In this document: in pieces, positions 1-12,714 of the stretch | Numbering within the stretch: the stretch's first letter is position 1 | How the letters are laid out: every line of letters begins with the position of its first letter | DNA from: Osedax fenrisi | Taxonomy: Eukaryota > Annelida > Polychaeta > Sabellida > Siboglinidae | Reading direction: 5' to 3' | Assembly: GCA_964019155.1 (NCBI GenBank) | Contig: OZ025240.1 | Span: 95,131,198-95,195,197, forward strand | DNA length: 64,000 bases | Position numbers and translations under genes: made by a program | Notes under the pieces: generated by a model | The model's database searches: none | Told to the model about the DNA's origin: nothing | The model's input: the letters and a program-made list of their open reading frames with translations, nothing else

Positions 1-1152
1 CAAAATGTAATAAATATTTGTATTTGTATTTGTATTTGATTCTTTAATAACCTTCGTTTTTATTTTTTAGAGAACATTTTTTTATATTGAATTATTAAAA
101 TGAAATTCATTATCTTAAAAATTATGTATAATATATCATATACAATTAAACATAAGTGCTTCAAATACGAAGTTTAATCATACACCTATTCAAAATATAC
201 AGAAAGATATAGCCTGTTAAAAAATAGCTATTTTTCCATATCATTTACATGTAAACGCCGGAAAGGTTACGCCGGCCCATAAGGGGATGTCACACGACGC
301 TCGCCTCTCTATGTATAGAGATATCAAATAATGGGTATACACAAAACTAGGCGCGCAGAATTCTATTCATAGAATTGAACTACTTTTTTTATATTCTATT
401 CATTAAATGTATACACATGCTATTACAAAACGTAATTTTTATAATATATATTATATAACATATATATATATATATGCACACAATTTAATTTGTTAATTTA
501 CTGAATTTATATAGAAATTGTTATTTTTTGCAATTATACACAAAAATTTAGAAAATTTCTTTCGTATTAGTATTCATATTTATGTTATTTATATAATGCA
601 ATAAAAATTAATAGAATACATATAATAGTTTTTGTGATACCTACATTTGATACACATACCTAGAGCGAAATAATTATTCTGAGAAAACAGCATTTGAATA
701 TTTGAATACATTATATATCATATATAATGAATATATATAAACCACTTTTTATGTTATTTCTAGACATTTTTCATAAATAATTTGTTTACAGATATTAAAA
801 AACAAATCATAGAATAGTATGAAATAAAAAAAAATTTAAATAACAAATTTTTTTTTATCAAAACAAGGTGTGTACAAGACACCCCCTCTTAAGAAAAATA
901 TATTTGTATTTGTATTTGACCCCAACCCTGGTTCATGCTATATCATATATATACTATATTATTAACAAATAAACATACTATATACAATGCTATATATACT
1001 ATATAAAACTTGTAAGGTAATGATTTATTTATACACTCGTTATATTTTAAAATCATAAAGTGTTGAGAATATATAAAAATAAATAAATAAATAATAAATA
1101 AATATATAAATAAATTAAATATTCAACAACAAATGTGTAACTTCTTGTACAG
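1..1152. other. AT-rich non-coding DNA with TTTGTAT tracts
   Basis: No gene is seen. Positions about 18-40 and 899-920 hold short TTTGTAT-type repeats, each after an A-rich stretch, a form that LINE 3' tails can take. Around 250-320 there is an isolated GC-rich patch with an inverted CGCCGG/CCGGCG pair; no reading frame or splice borders around it are convincing. Confidence 0.5.
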
Positions 1153-1307
1153 GCTACATCGTAGATCACACGACACCTCAGTGTTTCACCGTCAACGATC
1201 AGTTCAACAAGTTCACCAACTGGCAGCTGGATTGCACAGAACCTAAGTTCCATAATACGTTGAGGCATATCGATTTAGCTAAAATGGTTTACTTACATTA
1301 TATCTAG
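1153..1307 (+). CDS. Candidate internal or terminal exon, unknown protein
   Basis: This is a candidate exon of an unrecognised plus-strand gene. A pyrimidine-bearing acceptor (CTTCTTGTACAG) ends at 1152. From 1155 the frame stays open for 50 codons to TAG at 1305-1307. The residues include Y-I-V-D-H-T-T-P-Q-C-F-T-V and N-K-F-T-N-W-Q-L-D-C. Third positions are rich in C (TTC, AAC, ACC, GTC), unlike the AT-rich flanks, which is the main reason to believe it codes. It could instead end at 1286, before a weak GTTTAC donor. The minus strand also has an ATG-initiated open frame here, but an in-frame stop lies just upstream of that ATG and no good splice borders are seen. I found no partner exon. 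Family unknown; this could be an old pseudo-exon. Confidence 0.4.
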
Positions 1308-1374
1308 ATTACTCATTTATATATATATTATTATTATGTTCATATTATTGTTCAAATTAACGGTAATTAAGGTA

Positions 1375-1509
1375 ATTTTTTTTATAAAAATTGTTAATAC
1401 ATATTATATTAAAATATAGATATGTATTATATTTTATATGAAGGATTAAAGATATAATACATATCTATATTTTAGTATAATATGTATTAACAATTTTTAT
1501 AAAAAAAAT
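1375..1509. repeat. Long near-perfect hairpin, 58-bp arms
   Basis: Arms 1375-1432 and 1452-1509 are reverse complements with very few mismatches, separated by a 19-base loop. The arms are almost pure A/T. It may be a foldback MITE or a hairpin-RNA source; nothing in the sequence decides between them. Confidence 0.8.
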
Positions 1510-1860
1510 AGTTATCTTTGGTCACGAAGCATTTAAAGTTTGAAATATAAATTATTATTTTAAAATTTAATTTAAAATATCACATGTATAATAGTCATTC
1601 CACCATCTTATTATCTTTGATGTTTACATTTAAAATAAAAATATTTAAAATTAATTATGTATTTGTATTATATTTAATGAATTAATATTATATATACCAT
1701 TATTTATATTTATTATTAATATAATATCTATATTTCATTTTTATATCTACAAATTACCAATATTAATGTCTCCTAAATCTCGAGAAAATACACCATTTTA
1801 CAAAGTATTTATTTCAAAATAATTAAAAAAAATAATTAATTTTTTTAAAATTAATATATA

Positions 1861-2471
1861 GTGGAGATAAGGGTATTTCGGCCGATAACGATATTTCAAG
1901 AACCATTATAGTTATCAAAAAATGATATATACGAAAAATGTAGATAATTGAATTCTAAGAATGATAGTGTACATCATTTTTTATTTATATCAATATTAAT
2001 TATTGATTTTTGATTAGAGAAAAAAATCAAATAATCGTAATTTTTATCGAAAAAAAACGTTTGTAGCTGAATATAAGTAAAACTAAATGGGATAACGATT
2101 AATTATTTTTATATTTAATATAAAAGTGCGTGTGTATATTGATATCTGATACAATGTATTTTATTTTCTAATTATAAAAATAGTATGTATTTGAATACAT
2201 GACGCGATCCTAGTGGCTATTTCGGAACTATCGACCATAATACCCGCACTAGTATATTTTATCTCTATTTATACGGAAAATGTGCTTTTTAATAAAAATC
2301 AAATGATTTGAATACAAATAATTAAATGAGTAAATGTTGACAGCCATTATTTAGAACAACATATTGTAATTGTATATACAACTTATTGGATCATAATATC
2401 CAATATTAGTATGATATATTTTGTTTCTTGTAACGTAATAAAAACATCGGCCATAATACTCTTCCCTCCCC
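1861..2471. mobile_element. MITE-like element with TA target duplication
   Basis: The left end begins GTGGAGATAAGGGTATTTCG after a TA. The right end, read inward, begins GGGGAGGGAAGAGTATTATG, also next to a TA. Both continue into GGCCGAT, so the imperfect inverted termini span about 27 bases. A related block (TATTTCGG, then ATCGACCATAATACCC) recurs inside near 2216-2250. There is no coding capacity. The layout resembles the other TA-flanked G-rich-ended elements in this window. Confidence 0.5.
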
Positions 2472-3421
2472 TAATTATACTTTACATAAATTTGAGTTAT
2501 CAGATTGTATTGCATTGTGGATATAAGTTAGATATAAATATCCTTTAAAAAATATTTGAACATATTTTGTATTTCATATTTCAAATAAAAATCCAAAGAA
2601 ATTTACAAATGATGTTAATTTTTTTTCTAAAAATAAGTTGTTAATAATTAATTTGAATTGTATTATTATTATCTATAAATTATATATTTTATTTTTTTAA
2701 ATTAAATTTTTATAATTTATTTATATTAAATATAACGATTTTTAGATATTTTTTTTTACTAAAATTATTTTATAAAAATCTATATTTTTATGAAAATATT
2801 TTGTATATTTAATACTACTTGTAATATATGTTTCTAGGATATATCCATAGTTGGCTTAAAAAAAATCATTCAATTTTATAAAAATTGAATAAAACTTATT
2901 TCTATATCTCACCCATGTTAAATTTTATATGTATTCAATATTAAAATCAAATGTCTCGTGAAATAAAACTATTTATGATATAGGTCTAAAATGTTAAACA
3001 CTTATGCATCATAGCATACATAATTGTCATAGATGTGAAGGTTTATAAAATTATGAAAAAAACTTTCTTTTGTGTTAACAAAATCCCTTAATTCATATAT
3101 ATATTTAGTAGATAATATCTATATTTCTATTAACTTTATATTAACCTTACAATTAAAAAAATTGATAAATCTAAATATATACAAATAATATCTATTAGGG
3201 TATCTATCAATACTAATGAGAACACTAAGGTAGTTATCTATCCATGATATATAAGTTAAAGCACCTCCATTTGCTATTAGGCTATTTACTATAGAATCTC
3301 TGAATACTTGTGACTACTGATTGTTATCATCCACCATTTCGTATCATCATACTTCAACAACTGAATACACCATACAAATTATCTTTCCTTTGTAAATGCG
3401 ATGCCTAAGTACTGGCATGAG

Positions 3422-3468
<47 letters not shown>

Positions 3469-4190
3469 TTTATCAAATATATGCTCTTATTTACAAAGAT
3501 ATCATATTTATTAATATTTACCGATTGATGATATTAATTTATTATATTTGTATGTATTCAAATTTCTATTCATATATTACACATTATATATACCCCATTT
3601 TTATTATTTCTTTAACATCAATAATGTTCTCAATGGGCTAATATATTATAAGTCAATAAAATAATCTATATATAAGTACAAAATTCAATTATCTCACAAT
3701 TATTAATTATATTTTTAATAATATATGTAATATTTTACAGATTCACGATAAGGTTTAAAGAAATTAATTATGAGAATCTATCATCTGCAGTTTTACTAAT
3801 TTGAATAAATATTTATAATTTTATGAATTTATAATCTATTAATATATATAATATTTATAATAATATAAATAAATTTAATAATTATAAATATTTTTAATAT
3901 AATAAATGTATATAAATTTGTATAACAAATCAAGTAAAGGTATTACATATAACACGAGATATAACTTATATTATATGGGTATAATATTAATCCATTTTAT
4001 CATATGTAATCATCTATCCTTCCCCCATCATTTAAGTATCGGCATATATTTCTTATAAACAATATATTAATTAAGTTTTAATAAACATTTTACATAAATA
4101 TAGGAGTTATTGAATAATTTATTAATTATTATTTATTAAAAAATCAATAAAACTTATTAAAATCTAATTTATATACATATTCCATAGTAC
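2472..4190. other. AT-rich non-coding DNA
   Basis: I see no gene. The stretch contains an (AT)n tract at about 3424-3464, A/T homopolymers and a short run of ACCACT-type repeats at 4196-4222 just before the LINE fragment. Confidence 0.5.
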
Positions 4191-4216
4191 AAACTACTAC
4201 TACCACTACCACTACC

Positions 4217-5330
4217 ACTACTATTTATCAGCTGCCTTCGACATTCTTGACCATAATATCCTTATAAATCGACTAACTTCTATCGGAATCTCTGGTACTG
4301 CACTTGATTGGTTCATCTCATACCTAACTGATCGTTTTTACCAAATTAGTATAAACTCACTAATCTCTAAACCTCGTAAAGTTACTCATGGAGTACCTCA
4401 AGGATCGGTTCTTGGTCCACTCCTATTCAATATCTACCTACTTCCCTTATTTAGAATTATTGACAAATACCCCACTATAGACTGTAGACTCTGATGACAT
4501 ACAGTTACACTGTAGATTGATAGACCCTAACAACGACATAAATGTACTTAACAACTGCATTACTGAAATACATAACTGGCTCACCAACAACTCATTATCA
4601 CTAAACTGTCTTAAAACTGAATCAATGCATATTAAAACATCTACCACCATATTCATTCCACCACAAATTACCATTAACAATCTGAGTATTTCTTATGCTA
4701 ATAAAATAAAAAATCTTGGTATATTAATCGACCCAATACTAAAATTCAACATCCAGACTAAATCACTATCACAGTCAATTAACTACATACTACACAACTT
4801 ATGAACAATAAGACTCTTCATTACTTTTAATACTGCAAAACTCCTCGCTACATCCCTCATTCTTCCCCGCCTCGATTACTGTCATTCCTGTCTCTATGCC
4901 TCCTCACAATCTATAATAAATAAACTCCAACGCCTTCAGAACTCAGCCATCAGATTTATATTCAACATAACTAAATATTCCAGACAATATATATCCCCTT
5001 TGAGAACCAAATTACATTGGCTGCCAATAAAATCCCGTATAATTTACAAAATTTAACTCACCATACATTTAGCTACACACCAGACTATCTTGCCAACTTA
5101 CTAACTCCCAACACAACTATTTACGAACAAAGACACATAAACAAATTCAAATTAAAAACTCCAGTTCTATTACATTTAACATCTTCCCAACATAAATCTT
5201 TCTTCATCCATGCTCCAAATATCTGGAATGATCTACCTCACCCTATCCGATCAATTGACTCAACTGTAACATTCAAATCAAAGCTAAAAACATACCTTTT
5301 TGCCCAATAATATATTGAAAGCACGTCCGA
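4217..5330 (+). pseudogene. Non-LTR retrotransposon reverse transcriptase, 5'-truncated
   Basis: This is the 3' half of a LINE-type ORF2, which makes cDNA by target-primed reverse transcription. It opens at the catalytic block (S-A-A-F-D-I-L-D-H-N). Next comes the G-V-P-Q-G-S-V-L-G-P-L-L-F block at about 4389-4428. A frameshift falls at the catalytic box near 4490, where Y-A-D-D is reduced to S-D-D. The thumb and C-terminal region (N-L-G-I-L-I-D at about 4713) follow, ending in T-Y-L-F-A-Q and a stop at 5310. It has several frameshifts and stops and is dead. The motifs fit the CR1/L2/Jockey group, and it resembles the fragments at 36.6-39.7 kb and 46-48 kb. The 3' UTR runs into the 76-bp array. 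Confidence 0.85.
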
Positions 5331-5388
5331 AAACTTCAATAAAGAAGTTGATGGAAGTGCCTAAACCAATCAGGTAACAGGTATCAGG

Positions 5389-7795
5389 TAGTATTTACTA
5401 GAAATGACATTATATACCGTTACTATATCCCTACCTATATCTGCCTATATTACACCACTATCACTAGTATTTACTAGCAATGACAATAACTAACGTTCCT
5501 ATATCCCAACCTATATCTTCCTATAGTACACCACTACCTTAAGTTACCACTAGCAATGATAATAACTAATGTTCCTATATCCCTAACTATATCTGCCTAT
5601 AGTACACCACTACCACTAGTATTTACTAGCACTGACAACAAATAATGTTCCTATATCCCTAACTATATCTGCTTATAGTACACCACTACCACTAGTATTT
5701 ACTAACAATGACAATAACTAACATTCCTATATCCCAACCTATATCTGCCTATAGTACACCACTACCATTAGTATTTACTAGCAATGACAACAAATAATAT
5801 TCCTATATCCCTAACTATATCTGCCTATAGTACACCACTACCACTAGTATTTACTAGCAATGACAACAAATAATGTTCTATATCCCTAACTATATCTGCC
5901 TATAGTACACCACTACCACTAGTATTTACTAGCAATGACAATAACTAATATTCCTATATCCCAACCTATATCTGCCTATAGTACACCACTACCACTAGTA
6001 TTTACTAGCAATGAAAATAAATAATGTTCCTATATCCCTACCTATATCTTCCTATAGTACACCACTACCACTAGTATTTACTAGCAATGACAATAACTAA
6101 TGTTCCTATATCCCTAACTATATCTGCCTATAGTACACCACTACCATTAGTATTTACAAGTAATGACAACAAATAATGTTCATATATCTTCCTATAGTAC
6201 ACCACTACCACTAGTATTTACTAGCAATGAAAATAACTAACGTTCCTATATCCCTAACTATATCTGCCTATAGTACACCACTACCACTAGTATTTACAAG
6301 TAATGACAACAAATAATGTTCATATATCTTCCTATAGTACACCACTACCACTAGTATTTACTAGCAATGAAAATAACTAACGTTCCTATATCCCTACATA
6401 TATCTGCCTATAGTACATCACTACCACTAGTTACCACTAGCAATGACAACAAATAATGTTCCTATATCCCTAAGTATATCTGCCTATAGTACACCACTAC
6501 CACTAGTATTTACTAGCAATGACAACAAATAATGTTCCTATATCCCTAACTATATCTGCCTATAGTACACCACTACCACTAGTATTTACTAACAATGACA
6601 ATAACTAATGTTCCTATATCCCTAACTATATCTGCCTATAGTACACCACTACCACTAGTATTTACTAGCAATGACAACAAATAATGTTCCTATATCCCTA
6701 AGTATATCTGCCTATAGTACACCACTACCACTAGTATTTACTAGCAATGACAATAACTAATATTCCTGTATCCAACCTATATATGCCTATAATACACCAC
6801 TACCACTAGTATTTACTAGAAATGATAATAAATAATGTTCCTATATCCCTAACTATATCTGCCTATAGTACACCACTACCACTAGTATTTACAAGTAATG
6901 ACAACAAATAATGTTCATATATCTTCCTATAGTACACCACTACCACTAGTATTTACTAGCAATGACAATAACTAAAGTTCCTATATCCCTAACTATATCT
7001 GCCTATAGTACATCACTACCACTAGTTACCACTAGCAATGACAACAAATAATGTTCCTATATCCCTAAGTATATCTGCCTATAGTACACCACTACCACTA
7101 GTATTTACTAGCAATGACAATAACTAATATTCCTGTATCCCAACCTATATCTGCCTATAGTACACCACTACCACTAGTATTTACTAGCAATGACACTATC
7201 TAACGTTCCTATATCCCTATCTATATCTGCCTATAGTACACCACTACCACTAGTATTTACTAACAATGACAATAACTAATGTTCCTATATCCCTAACTAT
7301 ATCTGCCTATAGTACACCACTACCACTAGTATTTACTAGCAATGACAACAAATAATGTTCCTATATCCCTAAGTATATCTGCCTATAGTACACCACTACC
7401 ACTAGTATTTACTAACAATGACAATAACTAATGTTCCTATATCCCTAACTATATCTTCCTATAGTACACCACTACCACTAGTATTTACTAGCAATAAAAA
7501 TAACTAACGTTCCTATATCCCTAACTATATCTGCCTATAGTACACCACTACCACTAGTATTTACAAGTAATGACAACAAATAATGTTCATATATCTTCCT
7601 ATAGTACACCACTACCACTAGTATTTACTAGCAATGAAAATAACTAACGTTCCTATATCCCTACATATATCTGCCTATAGTACATCACTACCACTAGTTA
7701 CCACTAGCAATGACAACAAATAATGTTCCTATATCCCTGACTATATCTTCCTATAGTACACCACTACCACTAGTATTTACTAGCAATGACAACAT
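5389..7795. repeat. 76-bp tandem array, about 32 copies
   Basis: The unit contains TAGTATTTACTAGCAATGAC and, further on, CCTATAGTACACCACTACCA. The first spacing, 5389 to 5465, is 76 bases. Shortened units with TTACAAGTAATG and a deleted middle occur near 6154, 6294, 6889 and 7561. A multi-unit block around 6235-6470 recurs near 7500-7740, so there is higher-order structure. The array starts about 80 bases past the stop codon of the upstream LINE and may have grown from its 3' UTR. It ends in an AT-rich tract at 7796. Confidence 0.95.
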
Positions 7796-7960
7796 ATATA
7801 TAATATATATAGTGCATAATACAAATCAATGAACACAGTCGTTTTAAAATCAATGATTTAAATATTATTATATTAAAATCATTAACTATCGGTGATAAAA
7901 CGATGTTGTTGTATACAGTATAGTAGTATACAATGTATACATTATCACGTGACATACGTA

Positions 7961-8125
7961 TTATAACACGAGAATGTAAAGGAAGGCAATCACGATTAAC
8001 ACGTGGTGTAACACTATACTGTATACAACATTATAATCAGGTTCCAAGGAGATAGCGTTGCCATGCAGTGTTCGTGCGAAGTTAGAAAGTTGAATAATAA
8101 GTACAGTGTTATTAACGGCAGGGAG
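7961..8125 (-). CDS. Candidate terminal exon with hydrophobic C-terminus
   Basis: On the minus strand a candidate acceptor (ATATATATTCAG) ends at 8126. A phase-0 frame then stays open for 54 codons to TAA at 7961-7963. Codons are more GC-rich than the flanks. The last 22 residues (V-V-Y-S-I-V-L-H-H-V-L-I-V-I and on to L-Y-I-L-V-L) form a membrane segment or a GPI-anchor-type tail. I found no upstream exon on this strand. The plus strand of the same block also holds an open frame (from about 8042), so the strand is uncertain. No family is recognised and chance remains possible. Confidence 0.25.
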   Translation of the reverse strand, partial: LPAVNNTVLIIQLSNFARTLHGNAISLEPDYNVVYSIVLHHVLIVIAFLYILVL

Positions 8126-8496
8126 CTGAATATATATGTTATATTAATATTAATAATACAATATTAATAGTACAATTCAATATTTAATATTAACAAAGAT
8201 CACAATAATACGATAGTTGTTTCAAATGTCATGTTACATGTTATATTTTATATTAGTACGATTGACACAATAGTATCATACATATATGTTATGATCGGGT
8301 GGGGGGGTGGGGTAATAGTTTCCACTGAACACGTGTGTATTTAGTATCAACATCAGATAATCAACATATTAACTATTATTTGGTATAACTATGAGATATA
8401 GTAAGTAACCTAATACACTTTAATATTAAGTAGTCTTAATATTTTATTTAATATTTTTAATCAAAATTACACTATATTAATATTAGGGAACGGAAC

Positions 8497-8877
8497 GGGG
8501 TAGTGGCCGAGAACGGAGTAGTGGTCGTTTTAATTAACGCTTAAATGTTCTAAATAGGAAAAAAGTTCTATATACAATATTTAGATAATCAAAAGGTTTT
8601 AATATATAGTAAATTTTTTTTTAAATAATTAATTAATTACTCTAATTTATTACGTAATCATTTTTTATCAAATTTTAACAAAAACATGATTATATATATA
8701 TATATATATATATATACTTATTTATGTGTATGAGTGTGTGTGTATATAATTAAATCATTCAAATAAGGTGCGTATGCATCATAAATATAATTATTTAATA
8801 TTACATTATTAAAAAAATATAAATCGAATACATTTCAAGACAGCTATTGCATATTCTGATACTAGCGGACACTACCC
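8497..8877. mobile_element. MITE-like element, GGGGTAGTG termini
   Basis: The left end reads GGGGTAGTGGCCGAGAACGG and repeats a variant (GAGTAGTGGTCG) just inside. The right end, read inward, is AGGGGTAGTGTCCGC. The interior is AT-rich and non-coding. No clean target duplication is seen. Confidence 0.5.
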
Positions 8878-9164
8878 CTGCAGGGGTCAAGTCATGACTT
8901 ATCTTATTGTAATGCTTTTTTATGCATTTTTTAATGCCTAATAAATCGTTAATATTATTCAGTAATATATAAAAGTGAAATTATAGTATTCTAGAATTAT
9001 ATGATTTATAGTTAATTAAAAAAAAATGAGATCTTAACGTTCAGTATTTATCAATATATTAGAAGTATGCTGATGCATATAAATTATTGGCAACTACTCC
9101 TTTCTCTCCCCTATATGATGATAGATATTATTGTGATTTAAACATTTTATGTAATATTTGTATT

Positions 9165-10312
9165 CAATATATATTAGGAGTGTCAGTAATTGGTACCCAT
9201 GTCCGAATACGTACACCATGTGTTATGATACGGACACCCTATATACCACTATATAAACTATATCTAAAAATGTATTTAGTATTAATGAAAACTACACAAT
9301 TCGAAAACAACATTTTTTTAAAGGTCCTAAATACTATAATAATTTAATGATTCATAATTTATTAAAATTTAAAAAATGGCTATAATATATATCAATTAAA
9401 AAAATTATTAAATAAATACTTTTAAAATAAATATTATAATTAAATAATATACACTTTTATTTACTATCATATTATTACTATTAATTTAATATGTTGTTTT
9501 TATATTTTATCATTTTAATAATTTTTAATATTTGTAATCGTTATTATGTTTTACATTTTTCAATATTATACCATTTGAGTCATTTTGTTTATTACATTTT
9601 AATAATTTTGTTATTATTATTTTATTCGGACTTTTTGTATTATAATTGTTTTAGTAATTTAGATAATGAATCGAAACACGATGAAATACGCTGAGGACAA
9701 TATTATTATTTTCTAATATATTACTCTATTATTAATATATTGAATTCTAGTTACAAGTCTTATTATTATTATTGTATAACTGTCTTAAATATATTATATG
9801 TATATACTATGGAGGTATCGATTTAATAAAACTACTAATAGATTTCAATGATCCTCCTTAGATAATTGTCTATAAACTGATTTCATTCATTCATTTATTC
9901 ATATATTATTGATTAACCAATCAGATAAATTATAATTACATTATTTATAATTAATTATATGAATAATTTAATATAATTTAATTAGTAATTAATTTATTAA
10001 TTTTTATTATTTTATTAATTAATAATACAAGTTAAGTATATAAATAATAACATTTTTAGATTTAGCTTCATTGGTGATATTAATATTATATATATAACCC
10101 ATCAATTTTTATAATCAGAATAGTTCACACGTTACGTACAGATTGGTTATATATAGGGTTATATATACACTATAGGGTTTCCGTATTAAGACATATATAC
10201 ATATAGAGTATACTATATAGAGTGCGTATTAGAGATTTAAATGACCTCTAGATATATGTGTATATATAAGGTATACCTTAATTCATATTTGATAACAAAA
10301 AATAGCAATTAT
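9165..10312 (-). mobile_element. MITE family R, inverted copy with internal insertion
   Basis: It aligns with the copy at 35529-36436 in the same orientation. The central palindrome with GGTACCCATGTCCGAATACG lies near 9195-9213. The middle is interrupted by about 600 bases of unrelated AT-rich DNA (about 9270-9870), after which homology resumes and runs to about 10300. The outer left part and the far terminus are missing. It lies head to head with the next copy, giving a large inverted duplication. Confidence 0.65.
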
Positions 10313-10315
10313 GTT

Positions 10316-11203
10316 ATATACGGATACTCTCGGTATCTCAGAACCCATAAATCCTACAAAAAAAATGTTTAATGAATAACATTTTCATAATTATATAAAT
10401 AGTCTAAAAAGTATTTTTTATTTTTGTGTTATTCAAAATATTGCTGATATATCCAATAAACTGATTTTTTTATTACGTTTTTAAATTTATAAACATAAAA
10501 TGTCAAATTAAAACCTTCTCGAGAATATACAAATGAATCGATATAAAATATAACATTATATTATTAAAAAATAAAGAATTCTAAAATGATATTTATAATT
10601 TCTATATTTGTTATCAAATATTCATTGAGTTATAAGCATATATCTAGACGTCATATAAGTCCCTAATACGGACATTCTATAGATATCTATAGATGTTTTA
10701 ATACGGACACTCTATAACCAATCAGCGTCAGTTTATGAACTATTCTGATTTTCATAAAAATTGCGTGCGTTATAATATTAGTAACACCAATAAAGATAAA
10801 TCTACATTTTTTATTATTTAGATACTTAAATTGTATTATTGTTTAAAAATAATAAAAATAAATAAATTATTAACTAATTAAATTAGAATAAATTATTCAT
10901 AAAATTAATTATAAATAATGTCATTGTAATTTGTATGATTGATTCATCAATACTATATGGTTTATCTAATGATATATAGGGTGTCAGTATTATAATACAA
11001 GGTGTCCGTATTCGGACACGGGTACCAAATATGGACACCCCAGTTATCTATGGAATTAAAAGATTAAATAAAATTGTAAAATCACAATAATATCTATAGT
11101 CATATAATATAAATATATTGTAATTTTTGAATAAAAATAATGAGTCCTAACATGTTAAGACCATTTATTGTTAAAGTGTCCGTATTAGGTTACTTTCCCC
11201 TAC
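10316..11203 (+). mobile_element. MITE family R, forward copy
   Basis: The right end is complete: TAAAGTGTCCGTATTAGG, then TTACTTTCCCC next to TA. The left end starts at ATACGGATACTCTCGGTATC and lacks the outer GGGGAAAGT. Internal AATACGGACA-type motifs lie near 10660, 10714 and 11010. It has no coding capacity. It matches 26607-27519 and 44384-45252 along its length. Confidence 0.8.
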
Positions 11204-11953
11204 TGGTGTAATTATTAGTGATAAGTTATCATTTATAAGTTATAACCCATCCTATACTCTACATTTAAATTATAATCATCATATGATGGCATTTATCTCT
11301 AGTCGAATCTTAATAAATTAGATATAAATATATATATATATATATAAGATGAATTATATACAATTATATATATATATATATAATTAATTTAACAATTATA
11401 TAATATTTAATATAAATATAGATATATAATATTATGCCAAGTAACGTTAATATAATATGTTTGTTTATATATATATATATATATATATATACGGGTATAT
11501 TGGAAATATTATATAGAAATCTTAAAAATAAAACCTTCAAAATGTTGGGTAAACCTTATAGGTAAAATTTAAATGCTATTTATATAATGTAAACAAATAT
11601 TTTGAAATTAATTTTTAATAAACTATATCATTTTAATCGTTTGCTAATGTATAATGGACTAATATCATTATTTATATAATCATATATGATATTTGTAATT
11701 ACATAACTTGTATTTACGTGTATACGTTATTTTATATATGTAGTTAATCCTATTTGTACATTAAAATGTTGGATAACAGATATAAATGTGATTTTATTAC
11801 CCCTACATTAATAACATTCGGACCTATAGGATTACTTTGGAAAGCTTTAAGTATGGATATAGGAAAATATCATTTATCACTATTAATCTATTGAAATCTT
11901 AAAATAATATTATTTAATATATTTAATAAATATATTTAGTTAATTTATGTATA

Positions 11954-12331
11954 GGGGAAAGTCTCAGATTACCGACCCCTAAATGATTATTTGTAATAAC
12001 TTATTCAATATTCAATATATTTATTTGAAATTTTGTAAATATATCCTATAAGATAATATTATGATAATAAATAATTTTGCTATTTTAAATTGTTGATATA
12101 ATTATATTAAAAAGAATAAACAGTGGGGGGAGGGGGTCGGTAATGGGATACATGTGCCTAATACCGACCCCTTCTCCTATTACCGACCCCCTAAATACTC
12201 ATGGTAGAAATAATTGTAATATTATAATATCCAATCAAAATAGCAGACATAAATATATATAATGAATTAAAAAACTGTATTAGGATGGGGGTCGGTATTA
12301 GGAGGGGGTCGGTAATCGGAGACTTTCCCCT
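11954..12331. mobile_element. MITE family T, 378 bp, TA target duplication
   Basis: The termini are inverted: GGGGAAAGTCTCAGATTACC on the left and, read inward, GGGGAAAGTCTCCGATTACC on the right. TA is present on both sides. The motif TTACCGACCCC recurs at both ends and in the centre (about 12138-12192). The outer GGGGAAAGT is shared with family R but the repeated inner motif differs. Confidence 0.85.
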
Positions 12332-12339
12332 ATACATGT

Positions 12340-12589
12340 TGTCTTTACTTTAATTTGTATTTAATATATATATATATATTACATTTTAAATATATATTAA
12401 TATATGTATTACAATATATGTATTAAAGTATCTACTTTTATCTTGCAAATATTATTTTTATATTTTATTTAAATTGTTATTAAATATATGTGATATTATA
12501 CTATTTACCGGCATTATATTACATATTGATAAACAATACAAACCTTAAAAAATGTATTATATATTGCTAATAAATAATAATAATAATTA

Positions 12590-12620
<31 letters not shown>

Positions 12621-12673
12621 GTTATTAGTATTTTTTACATTTGTTGACAATTAAATATCTCTATAATTATAAG

Positions 12674-12714
<41 letters not shown>

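Noticed and set aside
5389..7795. CRISPR array
   Set aside because: Units are contiguous 76-bp tandem repeats without unique spacers, in a eukaryotic genome.
8018..8165. Plus-strand exon with G-D-S-V-A-M-Q-C-S-C
   Set aside because: Open but ends without a clear donor; the minus-strand reading with a phase-0 frame and hydrophobic tail is slightly better, and neither is strong.
9087..9347. 86-codon plus-strand frame
   Set aside because: It overlaps a MITE family R copy and its insertion; composition is not coding-like.
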